Assembly (NCBI GenBank): GCA_009617715.1
Contig: VTFK01000077.1
Location: 372,001 to 436,000 of the forward strand
Direction: 5' to 3'
DNA: 64,000 bases
Source: Plectrocnemia conspersa
Lineage: Eukaryota; Arthropoda; Insecta; Trichoptera; Polycentropodidae
The notes below the pieces were generated by a model. The model was not told the DNA's origin. It did no database searches and saw nothing but the letters and a program-made list of their open reading frames with translations. A program made the translations under genes and the position numbers. This document shows positions 35,975 through 49,404 of this stretch, in pieces; the stretch's first letter is position 1, and every line of letters starts with the position of its first letter.

Positions 35975-38550
35975 ATGAATTCAACCAGATTTTCCCGTTC
36001 TATAAGTTTTGGGTGCAATTATCGAGATTCGATCGATCGACTATTATGTAAGCTAAAACATTACATAATTGTCCTGAAAAGTGCCAGCAGAAGAACAGTT
36101 GACTTTTCATTTAAATATAGAAAATGTTTTAAACATAAAATATATATACTATATGCACACTATGTGTATTATATATTTAATTTACGCATGAAATAGAACA
36201 TCTATCTAAATTTATTTTAATATTCAAGTAAAAACTATCGACTAATATTGATTAAACAGCAAATGTAAGATCTCTACTATATCTTCAAGGCAAACAACCG
36301 TTTGCATTTAAACGTAGGATAGTTAAATTGGTCTTTGAACGTCCAAGGGTCTAAATCGTCCAAGACCGTTTAAAACCCAGATCCATTTAAGGTTTAATCT
36401 CTCAGGGGTCAGTTTGTTAGTGGGATCATTTGTCTCCGGCTTATATTGGAATTCGGTGGCTGTTACGAGCACGTGCTAAAACCGATTCGCATCATAAATA
36501 TGTTTTATACAAGAAAATGCTTAGAAATAATACAACAATGAAAAAAAGCGGTCATATTTCAAAGATCAGCGCCGAGATAACTGCCAACGTCTGTCGGCGA
36601 GACATTAACCGTCGGAATGTGTAGCTGAAAAAATGTTAAGTTTATGTAAAGAGTAGATATGAGTAGCCATTTTTGTGGATTCGCGTCGACGCAGCGAAAT
36701 TTTTTTTATAGTAACTTTAATCATAAAAAATTCAGAATGGCACAAAAATAAATTTTTGCGTCGAGGAATTATATGGAATATTAAGAAAATACAAATACAA
36801 AGTTAGTACGAATGAAAGCGACTTTTTACCTGGTTAGTTTTTGCTATACTAGGTCAACATACCTCAGTCGCAAAAACAGTTAAAAATATTTGTGGCCATT
36901 TATAATAATAATGCTACTGAAAAAATGCTGTTGTAAATATAAGGCAAGATAATATGACGTTCAAGATAAACATTCATTATAAATAATGAACTAAAGCAAA
37001 CATAGAGAAATACCGTTTTATGAGTCTAACGGTCTATAAAATTTATGGTCACTATAATATTATAAGGCAAGCCAAGTAATTTAAATATATTAAAAATCAA
37101 TCTCAAAATAAAATGCTTTGAAAATATTTTATTGATTTTGAATGTTTATATTACGATATTTATTGTATTTTTTCCAATATATATTAAGGCTTATTGTTGG
37201 TATTTTATTCGGTCCTAAAAATATAAAATAAAATACATAAATTCATTTATACCACAAAATAAATAATTTCTAATAAAGTTGCATATATTTTTATGACACT
37301 TCATATTTATTATACTATATATAGCGCTCGTTTGTCTTCACGTCATTCGCACTATTGAGGCTACGTCATGAACTAGTATGAAAATTGCTCATGCCACTTC
37401 GTGCGGTGACATTTAAACGAATGGAACTATTTTCCATACAATAAAATATAATCAACCCTTTGCAGTGTCGCGTTGAGCAGCATAGCTCCCACACTTCTCG
37501 GTATAAATTAAATTCGCAAAAGTTGGCAAGGAGCGATCATTAATTACGAACAGCAATAAAAGAGTTCACAATTATTACTATCCCAAATTTCGAGAAGACC
37601 TTTAGCAACAACGTTGGTGATAAAAATTGCGGTGATTAATTTTGAAGCATAAAATTAATTGCGTCGCGGAAAACTATAGGTTTAATTAAAAACGTTCACG
37701 TAAAGGATTAACTCTAATTAAAAAGTTGCGTACCAAGCTAATCCTCAATATATTATTTGAGCTTTTTTACCAATTGTATTTTATGCAAATAAGCTATTGG
37801 GATGATAAAATCTGCATTTTTATTTTTTTATAATATGATCCCTAATTGTTTCTATCTTAAATTTGAAAATATTTTATAAAAAACTTTTTATTTAAAGAAT
37901 ATTTGTGTTTATTTTTTTATATACTAAATCTTTTGAACTATGTATGAAGGTTATAACGTAAATCATTCCCATTTTCCGCTTCACAAGCACTGACTCTTTC
38001 TACGGCATTTTCTCTAACAACCCTTAAAATATCTAGCTTCAGCGCTTGAATACATTCCCGAATATTTCTGGCTTTTGACATACATATATACATACATATT
38101 TCTTGTCGTCCTTAAAAATGCAATAATATATGATATTAAAAATTATAATTATAATTCTTGTTAAAAGCTTCAATTGCCGTTAGCATAATATTTTTATTTT
38201 TGAATTTCAAAGCTTTGGAAGCTCTTTTAATTATAAAGTTACTATTTATTTCCTATTTTAAATTGTAATGATTGTTTATTTTAAGATACTTTAAATGCTA
38301 TAGTTGCTATATGCTATATTGTAAATATATTTAAACATATATGTGAAAATTAAAATAAAAAATGGAAAAATTAAAAAAAACTATTTTAGAAAATCCTCAT
38401 TAAGAAATAATTTATGGACCTCATTTATTTTTGCTGTTTTAATTTGATACGAACCAAAACATTATATAATATTTACTGTCAATGCAATAATACGATTTAG
38501 AAGCGGTATAAAAAATTGCGCTAACAGGTTTTTTAAATTATAAAAAATAA
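35975..38550. other. No gene; possible regulatory patch at 37.3-37.8 kb
   Basis: Short frames only. Between about 37,320 and 37,760 the sequence is less AT-rich and holds several TAATTA cores (37541-37546, 37715-37720 and a TTAATTAAA near 37,682) plus GGATTA, as in homeodomain-responsive enhancers. This is an inference from motifs only. Confidence 0.3.
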
Positions 38551-38556
38551 ATAACG

Positions 38557-38880
38557 TGAAAATTGGTGCCCCAGGACACGTCGTGTAAGTGGATGAGCTT
38601 AAATTTAGTATAAGAAAATATAATAAAAAATATGAGGTTCTCTATGGGTGAATCTGATGTCAGATTATTTTTTTTTGAAGAAGTGATTTACAGAAATTAG
38701 CAATATATTGCGTGAGTACGTAGAAGAAGGGACAATTATTGTGACTGTCTGCTGAGCCGGAGTTATAAACTTAGAAAGTTTGGGCTTTTTCCACTTGACC
38801 GTAAACCACTCCCAAAATTTCGTTAATCCGCTTACTGGCACAAATACACAGACGATCGAAAACAAACGGAGTATTAAGCT
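38557..38880 (+). pseudogene. Merlin-type transposase remnant
   Basis: Pieces in shifting frames: IGAPGHVV, VDELKFSIRKYN (about 38,588-38,623, first catalytic Asp), then LREYVEEGTIIVTVC (about 38,710-38,754), then LESLGFFHLTVNHSQNF and NPLTGTNTQTIEN (to about 38,862). HLTVNHS-NFV-P-TG-x-T-x-TIE is a hallmark of Merlin/IS1016-like DDE transposases, and the Glu in TIE is the third catalytic residue. The second Asp, normally in a T-D-C-W context, reads V and the Trp is a stop. Inactive. Terminal repeats were not identified. Confidence 0.75.
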
Positions 38881-38884
38881 CGGT

Positions 38885-40320
38885 TTACAACTGCAAAATA
38901 TGATTTGAGTTTTTGCGAAATTTATATTTAAATTTAAATTTAGAGAAAATAGTTTTATTTAAATAAATTTGATTGAGCCCTATTTTTCAAATATTAAAAA
39001 AAAAATAAAAAGAACAGATATAAAATATAATTAAAGGCAATTTACATACATGCAAATTATGATTGATATGATGATGAGGTGATAACTGAATGATCGTTGA
39101 AGAAAACATATTTCAAAATTATGATGGGTTTGTTATGATAGACGCAAATAATCGAAGGACCATAAAGGATAGTTTAACCTCGATTGATTAGAGCGTCGAT
39201 TTACGAAAGAATTTCTGACTAATAACGGCTGTTGCTATTTTACATTTTTCATATTTTGAACAAGAGAAATGATAAAAAACCTCTTTGGATCAAAGGATAT
39301 TTAATCTCGAAAAAATGAGATTAAAGATCAGTGATAAAAAATTTTGTAGCCTTACTCTATGGAAAGCCCCCATAAATTTTTAAAATCTACTGATTCCTAC
39401 GCAGAGCGGTTTCATTTTATCTGATTATTAATATAATTTTAATGATTATTCAGCTTCCAAAGAAGAATGCATATTTTCAAACATCTGACAAAGACATGTT
39501 CTAACTTATGCTGCATAATAAAAACATGCAGCGGTTGTAAAATATTTTAAAATATTCATAGATTTTTTTAACAAAAACAGCTTTATAAAACTTAAAAGTA
39601 GGAATTCTTGATTTGGGATTTTCCTCAAGAAATTTTCGAGAAATAATTTATGAAAAGAAATGTCTAATGAGAAACGTATGGAATTAAAAGATAAAACGTA
39701 TTTATACTTGTAATTCTAATTATATTTTACATTGTTGAATTTGTGGCATTTGCGTTCATGCTTGCATGTTTCGGTTCATATGATATTAAATTTTTTTCAG
39801 TAAATGTATTATTAAGTAGCATTGTAAAAAAAATATGTTCCAATTTTACTTACTGCTGAAATCAGACCATATGTATGTTTCTGAAAATATATAATATTAT
39901 ATACAAAAAGTCTGAATCAATATCGACATTGGTTGAATAATAATTGAATTGCTTTAATTAGTATAAGTATAATATACATTTCAAGGTTTAATTTAATTTA
40001 AATGATACTATTGCAAAAAATATAATATTGTGCTTTTAAAAGCTATTTTTTTTAACATGAATTGTTTCTGTTTATATTACGCCACATTATTGAGTATAAA
40101 GCGATTCCCCTTAAAAAAATATTATTAAATACTACATAAAATTCAAGTGGCAATCTGAGAGATAATATAAAAAAACCAGTCCGTTATCAGTAATTATTTA
40201 AAAAAAATGTGTCGAACGATATTGTAAAAAGGTCAAGAGGCGTGTGATAATATGGAAATTATATTCGACTTTAGGGATTTAGGTATTTAATCAGACGTTC
40301 TGAAGGGGAAAAATATTCAA
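38885..40320. other. AT-rich DNA, no gene recognised
   Basis: Nothing supportable seen beyond short AT-driven frames. Confidence 0.4.
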
Positions 40321-40329
40321 GGTATATAC

Positions 40330-40870
40330 TTTTTCACGACGAATGGGGCGAAAATTCGCATTGAAAGCTGCGCTCGAACGGAAACACATATTGATTCAAT
40401 CAAGTTGTTGGAAAATAAATCCGCCGGGCAGGTGTGTTAAAATTCCGCATACATCACATTGAGTGCTTTCCGAAATATCGTCGCAAAAAACACACGATAC
40501 ACACACATACCTACGCGGGTGTCTGTTTAGGAAAATATTGCGTAACTCGGAGGCGATGCCTAACCGAATAATATTTCATTCGCTCTTTGTTTAAATTTTC
40601 GGCACGTACGCCCGTATTTTTCTTTGGCGCGGTCGATGCAGTCTCTTTTATTGTTCGGGAGGTCCGTTTGACCCGCGGACCGGTTCATCCGACCGGGAAA
40701 TGCTTGATTTTCCGGACTATGAAAAGATGGGATCCCGCGGCCGGTTCATAAAGTAGAGGGGGACGATTTGTAATTCAGTGCACGCAACAGAATCGGTTCC
40801 CAATATTTTCACCATTTCCCGCATTCATCGCTCGGAAATAACCCGAATCGCTCAAGCACATATATATAAT
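40330..40870. other. GC-richest unique patch of the window
   Basis: About 540 bases with many CpG dinucleotides (for example GACCCGCGGACCGG near 40,670), inside AT-rich DNA and with no open frame of note. It could be a promoter-like or conserved regulatory island, or an old insertion. No TATA box, initiator or splice signal could be tied to a gene. Confidence 0.35.
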
Positions 40871-40874
40871 ACAT

Positions 40875-41990
40875 TATGGTATTAAACATACACACGCATA
40901 GCTATTTTCAAATGTGAAAAAACAAAGATTATGTTTTTATTACAAATATCGAATTTATATGTATTAAATCTATTTAAAAATAGTTTACATAAACAGTTAC
41001 AAGCACGTTAATAATTAAAATTAAAAATAAATAAATCACATACAAAAGCTATGATTTATTATAAAGCTCTTAAAAAACAAATATAAATAATTTAAGGTAT
41101 TTCTCTAGGGATGTATCGTAAATAAGTCAAATCGTTCTCATTCAAAGCGAATACACAATTGAAGCGGTTTTAAAATAGTAAGCAACACTGTTATTTCTGG
41201 TAGGATTTGTGTAACGTGTGTAAGGTTCAGTCGTAATAAAATGATACGTATTGTTTTAAATGATCGTTTCAATTCCTAATACCATATTTCCTTCGCATTT
41301 AATTAAAAATGGATATTTATCTTGCCACTGTTGAAGGCAAAAAAAAAACTAGTGGACTTCGAATGTCGATATTTTCAAGCAAGTGGAGTGTGAATTAGTT
41401 TGATATTGAATTAGATAATAAAACATTATGTTAATTGTGCGATAATCTTATGTATATACAATAAGAATTCAATATATATCATCATTACCTGACTAAGCAC
41501 TCGACACCACTTATAACGTAATATATCATTACAGCACATTTTTTCGGGAATATAAAAAAGGAGAATGAAGTTATAACTAAAGTAAGTTTACGTGTAGCTC
41601 ATTAATTAATTAGTAAAAAAAGACACTAACTGATGGTGAATTAAGATATGTTTGATTGTTGCAGCCGAATAAATGTGTCTATTTATGTATGTATGTCCTA
41701 CGGCAAAGTTGAGCATATTGTGAGTGATATCAATAGCCAATTAAATAGCAAAGCAAATGGTTTTAAGTGGTTTTCGACCACACTTAGTGGTTCTAAAATA
41801 TTTTTGACTATCGGTTACTTTGATTAATCAAGTTTTTCCTAGGGCGCATTATGCCAAAATATAACAAGTGCACTTTGCGAATAGCGAATATTTTGTTAAG
41901 TAAAAATAGTAGCAATAAATACCGATTTTTAGAGGCTTTTACAAACATATAGTTAAAGAGTTTCAACCACATTATTTATTTGAAGAAGGC
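40875..41990. other. AT-rich DNA, no gene recognised
   Basis: Nothing recognisable apart from local short repeats such as AAGTGGTTTTCGACCAC near 41,766. Confidence 0.4.
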
Positions 41991-41994
41991 AAAG

Positions 41995-42085
41995 GTATGT
42001 TTGAAATGACTTTCATGAGTAGTTTACACGGAACAACTACAGACAAAACTATTTTAATGAAGTTTGAAAAACGTTAACAAAGTAC
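41995..42085 (+). repeat. Dispersed repeat with coding-like core, copy 2
   Basis: Reads FQPHYLFEEGKGMFEM just upstream and MSSLHGTTTDKTILMKFEKR within it. Aligns with 11430-11530. Unidentified element. Confidence 0.45.
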
Positions 42086-42089
42086 AGTT

Positions 42090-44810
42090 TAAAGTAAAAG
42101 CTGTTCATGGTTACAATTTAAACGTAAAATAAAGTGAAATTCAAAAAAAATACATGGTATTTAAAGCCGATTTTATTATTCACTAGGAGGCACTTTGTGG
42201 GAAATATCTCAATTTATAATGTGGTGTTGAACCAGTCATAACCTTAACCGTCGTCAGTTTCGTGACTTTTTTATAAGAAATTAAGGCGAAATATCCTGAC
42301 GTGTTCTACTTACAGAAGTTAAATAGCTTAGTTATGGTCAACTTTTATCGAGATTTTTTAAACTTAGATGAGCAATTACAATTTTTCTCAATAAAAAACC
42401 CTCTAGCTATTTTGGTTTAATATTCAGTTTCTTTAGAAATTAACATTTAATGCAGATATCAAGGGATTTATTAGCGAATTTAAATTAAAGCTACTATAAA
42501 AAAAAGTTAAATATGAAACTTACACTGCGTTTAAAAATTTAGAAGGAATGACGTTTTTTTAAGCTCAATTTAATTTTTTTTCCTGGCACACTAAGTCTAA
42601 AATATTTATGCTCTGGTCCTTTACAAAAACATACAGGCGCAAGATTTGGAATCAGGTTTTTGAGCTTATAAAATGAATTGTGGTCTATAGTGATTCTGTT
42701 AAAATAATATATTTTAATATTTATTTCTTGAAAATCTCAAATATATATATTTTTTATATATTGCAGATAAATAGGCGTCACCTTTTAGTAATTAATGTAG
42801 CGGTTTAAAAACAAATTAAAATATAATCAGTAAAAAGCACAAAAGCAATAAAAGTATGTGCCACCAAATCAGGCTAAGCCTAAAATTTACATTTTATCAG
42901 GTAAGCTGCCTTTTTTCAGACTAATAATAAAAAAATATGCTATATGTGTGCTTAAAATTGAAATTGCAACTTATTGGTAAAATAAATAATTAAAAAGCGA
43001 AAGCTGTTTTTTTTATATAATGCTTTAGAATATATACAACAATAGCAATTAACTTTAATAGATAAAAAATTGCCGAAATATGAATTGTGCTGTATATTTT
43101 TATCGACATCATATTTTCATGGGATTTTTATATTGCTTGTTAAATTTTTTGATTAAAATATTAGAACATCTGATATTAATATTATGAAAAATATAAGGTA
43201 AACTGAGAAAAATGTATCAAAGCACAAAAAAGATTAAAAAATAATTTATTATTATTATATTTTTAATATGACTAAGAGCATAGTTAATATGAATTAATAT
43301 AACATGTAGTATATATTAAAATTATTATTACCAGAGATAGCACACTCTATGAACGTAATATAAATCATGTTGATTAGAAAGCATTGTCTGTGACAAACAT
43401 AAAATTTCAAGATGAAATTTCTACGAGGTCAAGCGCTAAAATTGGCTCAAGACGAGAGTTTTAGTACCGGGGTAAACATGTATTCAATTTTATGTGTTTA
43501 TCCGAACTCCGACAATAAAAATTTATAATCCCGTTAAAAGTGTTATTTAATATATAATAATAAGGGTCATTTATGAGCGCAACTCGGCTCTTTGGTATGC
43601 TCGTAAATATGTTTAGTGTGTCCACATAAAATATTTATATGCCAAATCAACTGAAAATATTTAAAGAACGACATTGTAGATAAAATATTTTTTATTATAT
43701 TAAATATTAAGTGATCCATTAACTGTTTTTCTGTAAAAAAATATTTTAAATTGATTCAAGTAAAATAAAAGCTATTAAAGCATAGCGCTTTTCTAAAGTG
43801 TCAACAAATTGAGGACATTGCTAATTTAATGACTCATTTTTTCTCATGACCTTTTTACAAAATAAAAAGACACTTTATCATTGATTTATTAAATATATAC
43901 TTCTAAACGAATAACCTTAATGAACATTCAGACGTTTTGTTAAATAAACATAGTTTGTAGAAAATTTGTTCTCGTTCGGAAACACGCTAGCAAAAAGCAA
44001 AAAAACCTTTTTTTCGCAAATTTAAATTCCCTAAATAAATATTGTGCGCATTAGAAACGTAATACGCGAGTTTTTCCTTCTGTCGTGCGTTTTTTTTCGT
44101 GAAAAAGGACGATAGCGTCGAGACGTGTTTACTGCATGAAAAATTTATAAAGTGAGAAAGATGGAAAAACACCCATGGGATATTAACATATATTTTCAAT
44201 TGACTTACGTCGCTACAATAAAGGAAGCTTTTAGCAAAATTTTACCCTCATACGATGCGAGACCGTCACAATGGGGCGGGATAAACGTCACAAAAGATTT
44301 TTACTCGGGTACGGAACAAACGTGGGATCGTTAAGGACCGGCAGTGTTTAGATATGTCACGCAACCGCCTAATTAACGAAAATATACGATGGTAGAATAT
44401 CAAAGTAAGATAAAATAATATATTATCTCATTACAGTACAGGAAGACTAAATAAATAAAGCATAATTTAATTTAATTACTAAAAATGTGTTAGATATGTA
44501 ATTGAGATCTATATAATATAATGGGCGGGACAATTTTGCGTTGGATATTTTTTTAAATTGTAAAACGTTTATTTCAATATGATAATTAATTTTACAAACA
44601 AACCATTACATACAATTCATGTAACTGTTTTATAAATATTTATATGCTTATAATTTTGTTATTAACTACAACGTATAATTTATAATTTAAAGGGAAAAAA
44701 ATTTTACCGACTAAAATAAAATAAAAAAGATAAGAAAAAAACAATGGATTAAATGCGCAATAAAGTACATTTAACTGAAGATTTTGAACCATTAATATGC
44801 GTTCTTTAGC
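42090..44810. other. AT-rich DNA, no gene recognised
   Basis: Short frames only. The patch at about 44,040-44,340, with 60- and 70-codon frames on opposite strands, is less AT-rich but shows no recognisable product. Confidence 0.4.
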
Positions 44811-44818
44811 TTCTAAAG

Positions 44819-46420
44819 CAGTGTTTTTTTTTTACTTTTTTGATCTGCCACCCAATTCAAGATAATGGTTTTGGTTTTGCGACCCAAGACAATATGAATA
44901 AAATAGCACGTATAAATAAAAAATAATTTTATTTTAATAATATGAACTACAGAATTAGTAACAACATTAAACATGATCAATGTGAACCTTGACTTTAGAT
45001 AAATTTTGAGAGTTTATCAAAACCTGGTTTTATATTAGACAGACTACATTTCAGGTCTTCTTCAGAATGTAATCTGTTTAAAAATTTGGTCTTTATTATA
45101 GTTAAAACTCTGATTCGCACATGTATGTCGATGAAAAGAGCAGTAGTAATTTATATCAAATTCATGCAAGTAATTTATATCAAAATTAAATATCATTCGT
45201 ACAGAATTATATCTTCAAATATCTTCTTTGGAATATATCGATAAAAATTTTCCAGTATTTTTTAAAAATTACTGATATTATGTTGTTTTATGTTAAAGTC
45301 AGCTAAATCAACGTTTTTATCTTCAACGAGTTGATTAAGGGTCGGTTAAAATGCAAATTCTATTTCTTCTACTTTTTTTTTATATAATTTTATCTTTGCT
45401 TTGAAGCATGCTATATTTTTAGTCAATGGTTGTGATTACATCATTACATATATGTATTTATGTTGTTAATTAAAAAAATATATTTGAAGGATAGCCTGCT
45501 TTAAGAAGATACTTTAAATTAAAGAATTTGAATATCAGTGCGTCATTTTTCTCTTTCAATTATAATTCAATCTCATTGCGAAATCATCTCACTTTTCCAC
45601 GAGATAATTACCTGACTTTTAATGGTATTAGTTATAACAAGTGTTCGTATTAAGCGCCAAAATCAGAACACATCTGAGAAATAATTCTACAATTAAGAGC
45701 CCTTAATTTAATAAAATGGACCATTTCAAGATTCCCATTTAAAATAGTGTTCAATTAAATCGAAATTTTTCTTGTAACAAGATTTTATCTATTAAACGTT
45801 GTTTCCAAATTAATCCGTTTTCCTTATAAAAATAATGAATTGTATGAAAAATATATTTTTCTGTTGTTGTAGTTGTCATTATCTGCAAAATGAAATATAT
45901 TATTTCATGTCCTTTACGCTTATATATCGTACGTAAACAAAAAGCTTAGTGTCGTTGTTTACATCAGTCGATTTGAAGAGCCGGATATTAAATATACCAC
46001 TGACTTTTATATATGTAATAAGTTGTTGTTTATTATCTTCTGACATGTCTTTAATGCGTGCATTAATTATATAATCTGCTTATCTTTTTAGCAATATCCT
46101 CACAGGTAATAAGCACCATATCAGCTGGTTTTATAAGAGTTTTCTTAATAGTATGTGAACTTTTCTGATTTGTAATTCACCAAGTTACATGATAGAAAAC
46201 CAATGTAACTTGTTGAACAGAATGTATGATACTCCTGTTTGGAGCATCCAGACTGTCTTTTAATTTGTTTTTTCTTTTCTTAAAAAAAAACGTAATTTTT
46301 TACCAACAAACGTAATTTTTTTGTGATATGTTTCAAAATGTCTTCAGAGGTTATTTGGCTTTAATGCTTCATTACCTAATAATTCACAATATAATGCACA
46401 ATGTAGTTTTTTTTTCTGTT
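44819..46420 (-). pseudogene. hAT transposase remnant, near full length
   Basis: Read on the minus strand in shifting frames. LLGNEALKPNN and RHFETYHKK (about 46,400-46,320) suggest a BED-type zinc finger. HTIKKTLIKPADMVL follows, then IKDMSEDNKQQLITYIK and FKSTDVNNDTKLFVYVRYI (about 46,070-45,920), resembling the conserved D-E-S-T-D region. The C-terminal block AIKTKFLNRLHSEEDLKCSL with NIKPGFDKLSKF ends near 45,000. This is the order in SCAND3/ZBED5-like hAT transposases. At the outer end CAGTG (44819) followed by a CGACCCA-like motif looks like the hAT terminal repeat. The opposite end was not found. The usual STDE reads STDV. Confidence 0.75.
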
Positions 46421-46424
46421 AGTT

Positions 46425-48245
46425 CAAGAAGTAAGCATTAATTTTTTTAATTAAAATAATGTATGCTATAAAAAAATTTAAACGCTATTTTTTTTAAATA
46501 ATGTTACTATTGTATTATTTATAACCAGTTGTAATAAAACCAGAATTTATTATTGTAGTAAAGCTTATATTAACACTATTAGTATAAAGGTGCAAATACA
46601 CTATAATTTTTTACCATTTTTATTATTACATCTCAATTTTTGATTTATTCATTTTAAAATTATTCTAAGATTAAATATGGTTAAAAAAAAATTGACAGCT
46701 GCATAGACATATTGATGTAATCCATGCAGTAATTTGGATCGTTATGTTCAAAATGTCAAAATAGATTATAGTATTTAATAATTAATCAGAATATTGGCAC
46801 GCCCTTATGTGTAAGTAAAAAAGAATGTGCGACGGTGCGAAATTAAAAGGAAAAAAATAGAGCTTGTGTTTCAGCATAATGGAGTTAGTATTAATTCTTG
46901 TTTGCTAAAGCGTTATGTCTCGAATAAAAGAGTAGATGTGACGTTTGTGAGACGGCAAAAATAAGAAATGCGGCACATAATTGGATTAGCAGAAGGGACA
47001 CGAATGCTTTGTCGGTCTATGTATGTATTATAGTATCATACAAAAATACGAGTATATATGTATATGTAATTCCATACATGTATGATTCATACGAATAAAA
47101 GCAATAAGGACCGTACCGGAACACGATGTTCATATTAGATTTTTCTAATAAATATGTTACATTTTCAGAAATATTTATGGAGGCTTAAGAAATTAATTTT
47201 AATAAGAAGATAGTATATCAAACACACCGTTAGCGTAGCTCAAAGGAAGTCCGGTTATTTGAAAAGCTCTCGTGCATAAATAACGCGTAATGTTCAACAC
47301 ATTTCAATGTTTCAATAAAAGTAAAATATGTATATAGGGTTTGCTTATCCAACAAACACATTATAGTACTAACTACGCTTGTAATAATATTAGAAGGGTG
47401 AGTGTAATATTTTGTTCAAAGAAACGTTACAAATGGTAATTAATGCGAAATACGAACTGACGTTTTAAAGCTAATTTTTTTTTAATATGTTTATAATTAG
47501 AATTTTATTCTTTTTTGCATTATATATATTTTAAAAGATTTTTTTTAATAAATCAAACTAATAGTTATTATAAATATTATGTTGCAATTTTTTGTAAAAT
47601 ATCAGTTATATAATAAAAATCCTTATTTTTAATTATTTTTTTAGTAATAACTAAGTAATAATATTATAAGGTATTATTTATATTGAATAAATAAATTAAT
47701 TATTAAACTTACATCCACACAAATCTTATTTTTCAAATATATGTAGCTATATCATATATGTTTGTCTAATATACCACAAAGAAAGTTTTTCAGTTAATCA
47801 AAATAATATATTAATTACTCTTTCAAATATCAAAAGTCCCTTTTCATAAATTTTAAAAACGAAAATACCATAGTAAATCAAATAAATACGCTACTTTATT
47901 ACATTACTTGCGAGATATTGTTTGAGAAACGACGTGATATGATTAGTTTATAAAATTCAAAATTATGTTGAAAGTAAAATATATATAACAAAATATTTCT
48001 ATTTTACGACTATGATGATATCTTCTTAAGGAATTAATAAGTTTTAAGAAAAAAAAATAATACGGTCCTTTTTATGTTATATATATAGAAAAAACTTTCG
48101 ACTGGGTAAGTATACTGATATAAGACTATCTGCTACGTTTATAAAACTCATTCCTTAGAAGTATACTATTTTGTTTCGATAAATAATGAACACTCGATAT
48201 CGCGTATAATTTATGTTTATCTTGTATATGTAAAATATGCAAAAA
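46425..48245. other. AT-rich DNA, no gene recognised
   Basis: A less AT-rich interval at about 46,800-47,120 has no frame of note. The right end of the hAT remnant may lie near 46,600 but could not be identified. Confidence 0.4.
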
Positions 48246-48249
48246 TAAA

Positions 48250-48650
48250 AAAATACGCGGTATGCTAATGATACAGGTATTTTAACAAGTGCTTAAAATT
48301 TTAAAACAATCGTGGATTGTTTAAAAAAATTAAAAACCTTGAGCAAAAAATTGAAAATGAACCACAATATAACAGAATCAATTATATTTATAAAACAATA
48401 AAAAACTACCGTCTCTCCAAAATTACAGAATAGTAATTCAGAGTACTTACACCTGAGCTTTAAGTACATGTTTAATACAAAAACATTTTAAAAAGGGCTT
48501 GCTGCCATTGTGGCTTTTCTGCTGATATTTGATAAATACAAAAATAAAATATTATTATACGAACAATCAATCAGATTTTAACATATGCCTGTCTGGTGTG
48601 GAATAACACTAGTAATACTATTTTTTCTGAATTGTAAGTTATATATTAGG
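48250..48650 (+). pseudogene. Jockey-type RT remnant
   Basis: YANDTGILTSA at about 48,261-48,292 corresponds to RT motif C (Y-A-D-D-T), with the first Asp changed to Asn. Downstream pieces include LKKLKTLSKKL, and ILTYACLVWNNTSN near 48,574-48,616, matching the L-T-Y-A-x-x-V-W block of Jockey-like elements. Stops and frameshifts throughout. It belongs to a different subfamily from the 25.4-kb LINE. Confidence 0.6.
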
Positions 48651-49059
48651 GGTACCCAAGCGGTATAATTAAATATTTTTTTTTAATTTTTATGACTTAT
48701 TTGTTGTTCGATTTGCATGTCTTTCTTTCGGTAGTGTTTGGATTAACATCTAGAGAGTGCGTTAATAACATTACAACAAATAAATACCAAAGTTTCAATG
48801 AAAGATTTCGTTCCGAGTATGGTTTTTTTAATTAATTTTACAAAAAAAATCGGCAACCATAGCAACCAAAACATTTGTGCAGGCTATAATTAAATTTAAC
48901 TGAATCGTCAATTAAAAAAATGGTTCAAAATATTTGTTTCTAGACGAGCCTAGAAACAGGATATCAAAAATCATAGATGATACCGCATAGCTGCAGAAAT
49001 TCAAGCCAATACAGAGATGTTGATTTATGAGTTAACAAATAAAATAAAAAATATTCATA

Positions 49060-49402
49060 ATCTAGCATTCGAAGAAGTTTGAAAAATATTGGGAAGGTGT
49101 GGAAACAAGGCGTGTGGGTTCCACGCGCACTAAGCGACGAGAACAAGGCGACGCGCCTGCCTTATATTGCAACAATCACGCGAGAAAAAATAATGCTTTC
49201 GGATGGAAAACTCTCGCTCACTCTACATATTATTTCTATATAGCATCATCAGATTATTATTTATTTAAATCTCTACCACGCAATTTAGATGGTAAAAAAA
49301 ATATTAGTGTTAGTGAAGTTGAAACATTTATTTCTAAATATTTAAACTCACAGTTTTTACAAAAAGTTATATCTGTCGATAGAGATTATGTTGTAAAATA
49401 AT
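49060..49402 (+). pseudogene. mariner transposase remnant 2, internally deleted
   Basis: One frame gives GKVWKQGVWVPRALSDENKA (about 49,090-49,150), matching the W-V-P-H-x-L block of mariner. Another, from about 49,200, gives GWKTLAHSTYYFYIASSDYY followed by LFKSLPRNLDGKK and a C-terminal tail ending at the TAA at 49,401. The first two catalytic Asp residues, normally between these blocks, are deleted. The last Asp survives in SSDYYLF. Not functional. Confidence 0.75.
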
Positions 49403-49404
49403 AT

